Assembly (NCBI GenBank): GCA_965197395.1
Contig: CBDANB010000006.1
Coordinates: 682,001-746,000, forward strand
Source of the DNA: CAZYFH01 sp965197395
GTDB lineage: Bacteria; Acidobacteriota; Vicinamibacteria; Vicinamibacterales; UBA8438
Direction: 5' to 3'
DNA: 64,000 nucleotides
Shown piece by piece: positions 26,800 to 34,192 of this stretch. Every line of letters begins with the position of its first letter. Position 1 is the first letter of the stretch. Below the pieces are notes generated by a model. It was not told the DNA's origin, searched no databases, and worked only from the letters and a program-made list of their open reading frames with translations. Both the position numbers and the translations under genes were made by a program.

Positions 26800-27612
26800 T
26801 TGTGGTCGACCTTGACGCTCTCGGCGCTCGAGTTGCAGCAACGGTCGTCGGACGTGCGCGTGACCTCCGGGGTGCCCGAGCTCGACCGGATGTGCGGCGG
26901 CGGCTTCTTCCGCGATTCGATCATCCTCGTGTCCGGCGCCACGGGCACGGGCAAGACCCTGACGTCAACGCAATTCATTGCCGGCGCGGCACAGAACGGC
27001 GGCCGGTGCCTCGTGTTCGCCTTCGAGGAGAGCCGCGAGCAGCTCACCCGGAATGCGAGCGGGTGGGGGGTCGATTTCGAGCAGATGGAAGCGGATGGGC
27101 TCCTGAAGATCGTCTGCCGGTATCCTGAGGTCGCCCTCCTCGAGGAGCATCTCCTTATGATCAAGGAGACGATCGAAGAGTTCCAACCCGACCGTGTCGC
27201 GGTGGACAGCCTCTCGGCGCTGGAGCGCGTCTCCTCGCCCAGGGGATTCCGCGAATTCATCATCGGCCTGAGCGCGTTCATCAAGCACAAGGAGATCACC
27301 GGGCTGTTCACGTCCACGACGTCCTTGATGGGGGGGACGTCCACGACGGAAGCGCACATTTCCACGCTGACCGACTCGATCATTCTGCTGAGATACGTGG
27401 AGATCTTCGGCGAGATGCGCCGTGGCCTCACCGTGCTCAAGATGCGCGGGTCGATGCACGAGAAGGACATCCGCGAATTCGTGATCGACGGCACGGGCAC
27501 CCACATCGGTAAGGCGTTCAAGAACGTGACCGGCATCCTCTCCGGCCGGCCGACGTTCGGGGACCCCGATGAAGTCGAGCGACTCAGTGCGTTGTTTAGC
27601 GAGGAGAGCTAA
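26800..27612 (+). CDS. KaiC-like RecA-superfamily ATPase, single domain
   Basis: About 271 residues, matching one KaiC domain, most like the second (CII) domain. Walker A is SGATGTGKTLTSTQF, the catalytic glutamates are in FAFEESREQL, and Walker B is in RVAVDSLSALE. The CII-type end IILLRYVEIFGEMRRGLTVL then MRGSMHEKDIREFVIDGTG is present. Classical KaiC has two domains and about 500 residues; here the first is absent. The start is uncertain: TTG at 26800 is used because an in-frame stop lies about 45 bases upstream. No kaiB is visible. It faces away from the kinase fragment and towards the pilus-motor operon. Confidence 0.78.
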   Translation: MWSTLTLSALELQQRSSDVRVTSGVPELDRMCGGGFFRDSIILVSGATGTGKTLTSTQFIAGAAQNGGRCLVFAFEESREQLTRNASGWGVDFEQMEADGLLKIVCRYPEVALLEEHLLMIKETIEEFQPDRVAVDSLSALERVSSPRGFREFIIGLSAFIKHKEITGLFTSTTSLMGGTSTTEAHISTLTDSIILLRYVEIFGEMRRGLTVLKMRGSMHEKDIREFVIDGTGTHIGKAFKNVTGILSGRPTFGDPDEVERLSALFSEES

Positions 27613-27649
27613 CAACGCCCCGGGCGGGGCTCCGCGGCGATCCCTGAGC

Positions 27650-27925
27650 TCACGTGTGTCGCCGCCTTGACGACGGATCGACACCACGACACCGAATCCG
27701 CCGCGTGAGGCTCCAGTCGGTCCGGCGTGAGGTCGCCTGGGTCATGCACTGCACGATGCGGTGCGCCTGCAGACTGTGTAGCTGCGGAAGGTCGATGCTG
27801 CACTTGCGGTGGGTGAGATCGGAGATCCGGGACGCGGCATTGCCGGCGCCGACGTTGCCGACCTCCTTGAGATCAGCAAACTGTTCCGCTGTCAGGTTGG
27901 CTGGGCTCCTGGCGTGAGGCCTTTC
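27650..27925 (-). pseudogene. cheC-like remnant
   Basis: Codons read LTAEQFADLKEVGNVGAGNA and ASRISDLTHRKCSIDLPQL, closely matching the start of the intact CheC-like protein at 29377 (LTPQQISDLAEIGNIGAGNA). The frame then degenerates and ends at 27650. No start codon is in frame. It follows the histidine kinase at the end of the operon and is probably an eroded duplicate. Confidence 0.75.
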
Positions 27926-27968
27926 GATACGTTGACAACGCGGTCACGTGAAGCTCGTGAGCGGCCGC

Positions 27969-28760
27969 TCATACAGCGTCCGGAGCCCGGGTTGTCGCCG
28001 GGAGCTCGATCACGAACACCGCTCCATCGTCTGACGGTGTTTCCAACCTCAGTGTCCCGCCGCACTCCGTGACAATGCTCCGGCACAGCGGCAGCCCGGC
28101 ACCGGTCCCCTCACCGAGGGGTTTGGTCGTGAAGCGAGGCTCGAAGATCCGCTGCCGGATCTCGGCCGGCACGCCGGGGCCGGTGTCCCCGACACGCAGA
28201 CACACACACCCTCTCGAGGCGTCGGCGTGTGTCCCGAGCATGAGACGACGGGGTGGCGGCGTGTCACGCATCGCGTGGTGGGCGTTGGTGATGAGGGTGG
28301 CCAGCAACTGGTGGAGCTGATGCGGATCGGCCCAGAGATCGGGGAGATCCGTCGCAAGGTCGAGACGCACCTCTACACCGGCGACTTTGAACGGAGAGGT
28401 CCAGAGCTCCACGGCTTCCTCGATGACCTCGTTGAGAGAGAGGCGCTGACGCTCACCCGGATGCGGACGCGCCAACGTGACCAAGCTTCGTACGATCCGC
28501 CCGCAGCGCTTGGCGGCCTTGGTGATCGTCAGCGCCTGCTCCGCCGCAGGCGTATCGCTCATCTCCTCGGCCAGTACGTAGCTGTGACTGATGACGACCG
28601 CCAACGCATTGGTCAGCTCGTGAGCAACGCCGGCAAGAAGCTGGGTCGTGGTGGCGAGCTCTTCGCTCCGTGCGAGCATCTCGCGCTGGCTCTGGCCCGG
28701 TGCGGCTCCATGCTCTGGTCCGCGCGTCGCGTCAGGCGACGTGGTTCGGCGAGCGGTCAT
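27969..28760 (-). CDS. Soluble sensor histidine kinase
   Basis: Cytoplasmic kinase of about 263 residues. The H-box is LLAGVAHELTNALAVVISHS, with the phosphorylated His in AHELTN. The N-box lies in LLATLITNAHHAMRD, G1 in LRVGDTGPGVP and G2 in GEGTGAGLPLCRS. No sensor domain or membrane segment precedes the H-box; only a short Arg/Gln-rich head is present. Its ATG overlaps the stop of the cheC-like gene (ATGA). It probably phosphorylates the CheY at 29759 or the receiver of the PilB fusion. Confidence 0.85.
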   Translation of the reverse strand: MTARRTTSPDATRGPEHGAAPGQSQREMLARSEELATTTQLLAGVAHELTNALAVVISHSYVLAEEMSDTPAAEQALTITKAAKRCGRIVRSLVTLARPHPGERQRLSLNEVIEEAVELWTSPFKVAGVEVRLDLATDLPDLWADPHQLHQLLATLITNAHHAMRDTPPPRRLMLGTHADASRGCVCLRVGDTGPGVPAEIRQRIFEPRFTTKPLGEGTGAGLPLCRSIVTECGGTLRLETPSDDGAVFVIELPATTRAPDAV

Positions 28761-29377
28761 GCGTCACGCATGGCGTCGAGCCGGCCCAGGACCTCGTTGG
28801 TGGCCGCCGCGTTCATGATGCACAGGAACTGCCCGTCGAAGGTCCGCTCGTCGTCGAAAAAGTCGGAGGATATCACCAGGGGTTCGTCCTCACCCTCGCA
28901 GAGGCGCTCGAACAGCGCCTGGAGGCCGCCGTGCCAGGAGTCGATGAAGATCTCGGGCATCGTCAACGTCGGCGTGGACTGGAGGAACTCGTTGAACGCG
29001 TGGGCAAAGGCCTCGGTCACGCGCTCGCCGATCTGCTTGAGCGCCGTCATGGAGTTAAAATCCCAGTCAGTCTGTGTGATGCGCACTGGGGCGTCGGTCG
29101 CGTACTGGACGACGCGTCGGGCACTGGCTCGCTTCGTGATCACCAGCACATCGGCGGGAATGTCGCCCAGAATCCTGAGGGAGATGGTCACCACCAGCGC
29201 GTTCTTCGCGTCGCACAGTTCCCTGATGCCCTGGACCGTGAGATGCGCGACCTCGGGAATGCTGATGACGCACTTGCGATGAATCAGCTCGGACAACCCC
29301 GAGGCCGCATTGCCGGCACCGATGTTGCCGATCTCCGCCAGGTCGCTTATCTGTTGTGGCGTGAGGGTGGCGGTCAC
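28757..29377 (-). CDS. CheC-like chemotaxis phosphatase
   Basis: About 206 residues. The CheC/FliY motif appears in LAEIGNIGAGNAASGLSELI (residues 11-30), with the Glu and Asn of the phosphatase ExxN signature. A second, less conserved half contains LKQIGERVTEAFAHAFNEFL, again with Glu and Asn in place. CheC proteins dephosphorylate CheY. The gene sits directly after a cheY and before a kinase, which supports that role. Confidence 0.8.
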   Translation of the reverse strand: MTATLTPQQISDLAEIGNIGAGNAASGLSELIHRKCVISIPEVAHLTVQGIRELCDAKNALVVTISLRILGDIPADVLVITKRASARRVVQYATDAPVRITQTDWDFNSMTALKQIGERVTEAFAHAFNEFLQSTPTLTMPEIFIDSWHGGLQALFERLCEGEDEPLVISSDFFDDERTFDGQFLCIMNAAATNEVLGRLDAMRDA

Positions 29378-29378
29378 G

Positions 29379-29759
29379 TTACGACGCTCCGTTCTCTAAT
29401 GAGAGGGCGTCCACCGTCGCGCGGAGCGCCTGTGGCTTGAACGGCTTGGCAACCACTGCGACCGCGCCCGCCTCGAGGGCTTGCTGTGCCGTAATGCTCT
29501 GCCCGACCGAGCTCAGGAGCACCACGTTGGCCTGGGGGTCGATCGCCAGAATCGCCTTGAGCAGCTCCAATCCGTCCATCTCCGGCATGATGATGTCCGA
29601 GATCACGAGATCCGGATGGAGTTCACGAAATAGTCGGATGGCTTCATTGCCGTTCCCGGCTTCTCCCACCACCACGAAGTCATCGCCCCCAAGCGCGCGC
29701 TTCGTCAGGATTCTCGCCAACTGCGAATCGTCCACGACCAGGACACGCCGCTTCTTCAT
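29379..29759 (-). CDS. CheY-like response regulator
   Basis: A single receiver domain of about 126 residues: acidic pair in VLVVDDSQLAR, phosphoacceptor Asp in LVISDIIMPEMDG, conserved Thr/Ser in LLSSVGQSI and Lys in VAKPFKPQAL. No output domain. The ATG overlaps the stop of the pilB-like gene by four bases. Likely a diffusible signal acting on the motor ATPase or another partner. Confidence 0.92.
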   Translation of the reverse strand: MKKRRVLVVDDSQLARILTKRALGGDDFVVVGEAGNGNEAIRLFRELHPDLVISDIIMPEMDGLELLKAILAIDPQANVVLLSSVGQSITAQQALEAGAVAVVAKPFKPQALRATVDALSLENGAS

Positions 29760-32047
29760 CCTGCTCCCCCGTCCACGGGCCCCCGGGGGCGCTCGTTCCG
29801 TTTCAACGCGTCTCTGATGCTCGCCAACAACTCCGGCGGCGAAAACGGCTTGCCGAGATAGTCATCGCTCCCCACCTCGAACCCTCTCACCTGATCGTCG
29901 ATGTCCTTCTTCTGCGACAGGATGATCACCGGGATGAACGCCGTCGCGATGTTCTTCCGCAGTCGCTCGATCAGCTGAAGACCGCTCATTTCCGGCATCA
30001 CGACGTCCGTAATGACGAGGTGCGGCCTGTCGCGGGCGATGCTGGTGAGCGCCTCGTTGCCGTTTGCGGCGGTGCGCACCACGATGCCACGCCTGGACAG
30101 AAACCGCGACAGCCCGTCGAGCAGCTCCGGGTCGTCATCCACGAGCAGCACTTCGGTCACGTCCTCGGCACTCGACTCGTCATCGCTCTCGGAGGGTACG
30201 GTCGCGGCCGGCGTCGCCGGTGCGACCACCTGCGGCGGCTCGTGGAAGCGCTCGCCACAGAATGGACACTGCCGCCATTCGGCATGGCGGGGTTGCTGGC
30301 AGCCGGGGCACCGCGCGGCGGCAGGGGGTGGCTCATGCGTCGTCGGCATCAGGACCACGCGGTCGAGCTCGGCGACGGTCGTCAGCCCCTGCCTCACTTT
30401 TTCCAGGCCATCCTCGACCATCAGCTTCATGCCGGCATTCCCGGCCGCTTCGCGGAGGGCGGCCTCCGAGGCGCCCCGTGTGATCAGCTCCCGGACCTCG
30501 CCGGTGACGCGCAGCACCTCGAACGCGCCGATCCGGCCCCGGTAGCCGGTGTGCTGACAGTATGCGCATCCGCGGCCCTTATACAGCGCAAACGACAGGT
30601 GCCCCTCCCCGAGCACCTGAGTGAGCCGCCCGACGGTCTCCACATCCGGTTCGGTTTGCTCCCGACACCGGCTGCAGATCAGGCGCAAGAGGCGCTGCGA
30701 GATCACGCCACCCAACGAGGACGCCACGAGGACGCCATCCACTCCCAGGTCGACGAGGCGGCTGATGGTGGAGATCGCGTCGTTGGTGTGGAGGCTGCTG
30801 AGCAGGATGTGCCCCGTCATGGCGGCGCGCATGGCGATCTCCGCTGTCTCCCCGTCCCGGATCTCGCCCACGAAGACCGCGTCGGGGTCCTGGCGCAGAA
30901 TGGAGCGCAACGCCTTGGCGAACGTCAACCCGGTCTTGGGATTCACCTGCACCTGGTTCATCCCTTCCATCCCGTACTCGATCGGGTCTTCGACGCTGAT
31001 GATGTTGATCCCCCGCGTGACCAGCTCGCCCAGCAGCGAATAGGCCGTCGTGGTCTTGCCACTCCCGGTGGGGCCGGCCATCAGCAGCATCCCTTCACCC
31101 AGCATGCCCGTCACGCGACGCAGGTCGTCGGGGAGGAAGCCCAGGTCGCGTATGGACAGCACGTTCAGGGTCGAGTCCAGGACGCGGACGACCACCTTCT
31201 CTCCATATTTGGTTGGCAACGTCGAGACGCGCAGATCGATGCGCCGACTCTCGAGCTTGAGCGAGATCCGGCCGTCTTGCGGGACGCGCCGCTCCGCGAT
31301 ATCCATCCCGCTCATAATCTTGAGGCGGGATACCAGCGACGCGTGAACCCAGTGGGGAAACTCCATCGACGGCACCAGCATGCCGTCCACCCGGTTCCTG
31401 ACGGCGGTGTGGTGTTGCTTGGGCTCGACGTGGATGTCGCTGGCGCGCGCCTGGACGGCCTGGAAGATCACCGAATTGGCTAGCCTGACGACGGGCGCCA
31501 GCTCGCTCTTCTTCTTCAGCTGCAGGGTGTCTTCCTCGTCCTCTTCCTCGCCGCCATTGACGATTTCAATCCCCTGGTTGTGCGCGACGTTTCTGATGAT
31601 CTGGTCGACCGAGTCGCTAACCGTGTACAGCTGCTCGATGGCCTCCGCAATCTCTCCCGCCGCGGCAACCCGCGGACTCACCTCTACCCCGCTCGCAAAG
31701 CGCGCCATGTCGATGGCGTGCATATCCTGTGGATTGGCCATCGCCAGGATCAACTCGCCGTGCTGAACGGCGATGGGGATGACGCGAGCCGAGACGGCCA
31801 TCGGCCTCGGAATCAGGCCAACCGCAGCGGGGTCGGGCGTCAGCTCGTTGAGGTCGAGGAACGGAACGTCGACCGTCGCCGCCAGCGCCTGAGCCGCTTC
31901 GCGCTCGGTGGCAAACCCCAGACGCACGAGCGTCGCGGTCAGATCCTGCCCGCTGTGCTTGCGGTTCTCCTCGAGCACGAGGGCGAGCTCGTCGGATGCA
32001 ATCAACCCGGTGTCGACGAAGGCCGCACCGAGCTGCTTCACGTCCAT
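29756..32047 (-). CDS. PilB/GspE-type secretion ATPase fused to zinc ribbon and receiver domain
   Basis: About 763 residues. The GspE N-terminal domain (1-150) is followed by the ATPase: Walker A LMAGPTGSGKTTTAYSLLGE, Asp box ISVEDPIEYGMEG, Walker B DPDAVFVGEIRDGETAE, His box GHILLSSLHTNDA. The internal zinc site is CSRC with CAYC. After residue 570 a second zinc ribbon (CPGCQQ and CPFCGERFH) leads into a receiver domain with LLVDDDPELLDGL, phosphoacceptor DVVMPEMSG and GKPFSPPEL. It drives assembly of type IV pili or type II secretion; the receiver suggests direct phospho-control. No pilin or other pilus gene is in the window. Confidence 0.88.
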   Translation of the reverse strand: MDVKQLGAAFVDTGLIASDELALVLEENRKHSGQDLTATLVRLGFATEREAAQALAATVDVPFLDLNELTPDPAAVGLIPRPMAVSARVIPIAVQHGELILAMANPQDMHAIDMARFASGVEVSPRVAAAGEIAEAIEQLYTVSDSVDQIIRNVAHNQGIEIVNGGEEEDEEDTLQLKKKSELAPVVRLANSVIFQAVQARASDIHVEPKQHHTAVRNRVDGMLVPSMEFPHWVHASLVSRLKIMSGMDIAERRVPQDGRISLKLESRRIDLRVSTLPTKYGEKVVVRVLDSTLNVLSIRDLGFLPDDLRRVTGMLGEGMLLMAGPTGSGKTTTAYSLLGELVTRGINIISVEDPIEYGMEGMNQVQVNPKTGLTFAKALRSILRQDPDAVFVGEIRDGETAEIAMRAAMTGHILLSSLHTNDAISTISRLVDLGVDGVLVASSLGGVISQRLLRLICSRCREQTEPDVETVGRLTQVLGEGHLSFALYKGRGCAYCQHTGYRGRIGAFEVLRVTGEVRELITRGASEAALREAAGNAGMKLMVEDGLEKVRQGLTTVAELDRVVLMPTTHEPPPAAARCPGCQQPRHAEWRQCPFCGERFHEPPQVVAPATPAATVPSESDDESSAEDVTEVLLVDDDPELLDGLSRFLSRRGIVVRTAANGNEALTSIARDRPHLVITDVVMPEMSGLQLIERLRKNIATAFIPVIILSQKKDIDDQVRGFEVGSDDYLGKPFSPPELLASIRDALKRNERPRGPVDGGAG

Positions 32048-32092
32048 GAGGATCTGTGGGTCTTCGAGAGGGTCCGGGGCAGCGCGTGCGGC

Positions 32093-33049
32093 CTAGTGAT
32101 CCTGGTTCTGGCTCAGCTCCGTCACACGATCGAGCAGAGCCTGCGGCGGTCGCGGTGCTGGAGTGCCCATCTGAATGCTGTGCGTCATGCGCGCCAGCGC
32201 CGACGTGCACTCCGACAGCACCGCGGTCACCTGCCGTGGGAGAGGCTGGTCTCTTTTTCTGGTTCCTCACACAAATGTGTGCACGATTCAGCCCCCAGCA
32301 GGTCAGCCACGCCGTGGAAAGAGGCTGCGGATGTGTTCGTGCAATCAGCGGTGAAGTCGTCTATCGCTCAGTCGACGGCCGCCTGCGCGGGCCCCGCTTT
32401 TGGTGGGGGGCCTGCTCGACGGCAGCCGGTCCCACCTCAAGGTGCTGAGGCGCTGGCATTTACAGGGCGACGAACCATGAACACTCGTGGAACGCGGCCT
32501 GGACTTTCGCCGACGTTTTACCGCTGGGCCGAACCCTCGCTGACTGTTCAGCCCCTTGGCACTGGCAGGCCCCTCGCGATTTCCGCCGTGTACCGTGGGC
32601 CGGACTTTCCGAGAGCCTGCAGTTCCTCTCCAGATACAGACGGTGTTCTCCAGCCACGTAAGTCGATGACAATGCTTGACTTATTAGCCATGGAACCGGC
32701 CAAAGCTGCACCGATCCCTGAGAGGAACCCTTTTTCTCAAGGGGGCCAGGAGATCCTCCATCCCGGTCGCCACGAGGTCGACGCCCTCGTATTCCCCGCC
32801 CATCTGCCGGGCCACGCCACGCAGCGTGTGCGCCGCGCGAAAGACCACCTCCACGGTATCCGTCGCGCTCGTGTCTCGACCGAGGACGGTGAGCGACTGC
32901 GTCAGCTGCTCCACAAGCTCGGTCGCTTCCTGGATGGCGATCTCCCGCAGCTCAGCCTCGCCCTGAGCGGCGATCTCCCCTAGTCGCTCAAGCTGGTCGG
33001 CGTCGTGTTGCTGATCGTTCGTGAGATATCCCCTTGAGATCGGGAGCAT
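32093..33049 (-). pseudogene. HPt-like phosphotransfer protein interrupted by MITE-A copy 2
   Basis: Starts MLPISRGYLTNDQQHDADQL and reads EVVFRAAHTLRGVARQMGGE, an HPt domain with the phosphorylatable His in AAHTLRG. The frame is cut after LLAPLRKR by MITE-A (32261-32729). Removing it and one 8-bp copy gives RDQPLPRQVTAVLSECTSAL and then ALLDRVTELSQNQDH before TAG at 32093. The intact gene had about 160 codons. The His box lies before the insertion, so a shortened product ending in element codons could still accept phosphate. It is first in the pilB-cheY-cheC-kinase operon. Confidence 0.8.
32261..32729 (+). mobile_element. MITE-A copy 2 with 8-bp target duplication
   Basis: 469 bp, near-identical to 10359-10832 apart from a 5-bp deletion. 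Ends GGTTCCTC and GAGGAACC. CTTTTTCT flanks both sides (32253-32260 and 32730-32737). It interrupts the HPt gene and may reduce read-through into the downstream pilB-type operon. Confidence 0.9.
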
Positions 33050-33285
33050 TATACGTCGTCCGATCGACCGGCTTTGCGGCGTGAACACCTCGTCCGGGGA
33101 CCCTGGGCTGACGTCGCGTCGACCCGAGCCCGGCGGGCTGCTAGGCGAGGATCCTGTCGGCGCGCTCCGCGCGAAGCCCTGGCCGGATGGGATGCGCGCA
33201 TGTGCGCCTGCAGGCACAAGACGTGAGCGGTTCCGCCGCATCCGCACACGTGCCTAGCTGTCAACCTGCTTAACGTATTGACAAA

Positions 33286-33291
33286 TATAAT
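33286..33291 (+). promoter_or_regulatory. Possible -10 element before the M48 gene
   Basis: TATAAT in a short AT-rich stretch, about 50 bases before the M48 start. TTGACA lies only two bases upstream of it, too close to pair; no good -35 at 16-18 bases was seen. Weak evidence. Confidence 0.3.
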
Positions 33292-33339
33292 CTTACGGCC
33301 TCGCGCATCTTGGCATGACCCATGCTTCATTGTGATGGC

Positions 33340-34164
33340 ATGGAGCAGCCGAGCCCGATGCCGTCATCGCGACCTCGCCGCGCGGCGCTGGTGATCACCG
33401 GCGTCCTGCTGCTTGGCCCGCTCGCCGGAGCTGGTGTGGCCGGCGAACCAGCCTCGCTGTCGGTCTCGGAGGAGCTCGTGCTGGGCCAGCAGATGTCGAA
33501 CGCCATCGAGCGGGACCTGCCGTTGCTGCGCGACCCGAAGCTGACGTGGTACGTCAACCTCCGTGGTCGCCAGCTTGCCGCCGCGTCACCCCGGAACGAC
33601 ATCCCCTATTTCCTTCGCGTGATCGACAGCGACGCGCCCAACGCGTTCGCGATCCCGGGCGGCCACATCTACCTCACGGTCGGGATGCTGCAGCTCGTCG
33701 AGAGCGAGGCAGAGCTGTCGGCGGTGATCGCGCACGAGCTGGGTCATCTCGCCGCGCGACACGGCGCGACCGGGCTCGTGCGTCGGCAGTGGATGTCGCT
33801 TGCGCTGGATGTCGCCTCGGTTCTCTACGGCAACCCGGTCGCGTCGCTCGGCGCGAACCTGGCGGGCGGTCTGGCCGGCCTCAAGCTCAGCCGGGACGCC
33901 GAGCGGGAAGCGGACCGGCTCGCCGTCGACATCCTCCTGGCCACCGGAAGCGACCCAGCCGCGCTGGTGACGCTCTTCGAGCGACTGCTCGATCAGAAGC
34001 CAGACGCGCCGAACCGTTTCGAGGCGCTGCTGGCGACTCATCCGCCGACCGAGGAACGGATCGCCAATCTGAGACAGCTGGTCGCGGCCGCGCCGCTGGC
34101 GTCGCTGGCCGCTGCCGACTCGGACCTGTTCGAGGACGCGATACAGGGGATCCGGCCCCGCTGA
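33340..34164 (+). CDS. M48-family metalloprotease
   Basis: Secreted zinc protease of about 274 residues. Zinc motif HELGH in VIAHELGHLAARHGATG; the third ligand Glu is in SRDAEREADRLAVDI. The N-terminal hydrophobic segment ALVITGVLLLGPLAGAGVAG is a signal or anchor. NAFAIPGGHIYLTVGMLQLV is the conserved strand before the active site, shared with the 1712-3190 protease. ATG at 33340 is used; ATG at 33358 is possible. The GWxTD gene follows after about 28 bases, so they may share a transcript. Confidence 0.87.
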   Translation: MEQPSPMPSSRPRRAALVITGVLLLGPLAGAGVAGEPASLSVSEELVLGQQMSNAIERDLPLLRDPKLTWYVNLRGRQLAAASPRNDIPYFLRVIDSDAPNAFAIPGGHIYLTVGMLQLVESEAELSAVIAHELGHLAARHGATGLVRRQWMSLALDVASVLYGNPVASLGANLAGGLAGLKLSRDAEREADRLAVDILLATGSDPAALVTLFERLLDQKPDAPNRFEALLATHPPTEERIANLRQLVAAAPLASLAAADSDLFEDAIQGIRPR

Positions 34165-34192
34165 CGGCAACGAAGGCCCCGTGCACACGGCG

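Noticed and set aside
26739..27128. 129-codon frame with ATG just before the KaiC-like gene
   Set aside because: Different frame from the Walker motifs; shadow frame.
30020..31483. 487-codon open frame on plus
   Set aside because: Lies opposite the PilB-type gene, whose motifs are all intact; composition is typical of a shadow frame.
32261..32729. MITE-A as a coding region of 100-130 codons
   Set aside because: Open frames exist on both strands but differ between copies through a 5-bp indel, and resemble no family.
33277..33291. TTGACA plus TATAAT as a full promoter
   Set aside because: The two motifs are only two bases apart, so they cannot form one sigma-70 promoter.
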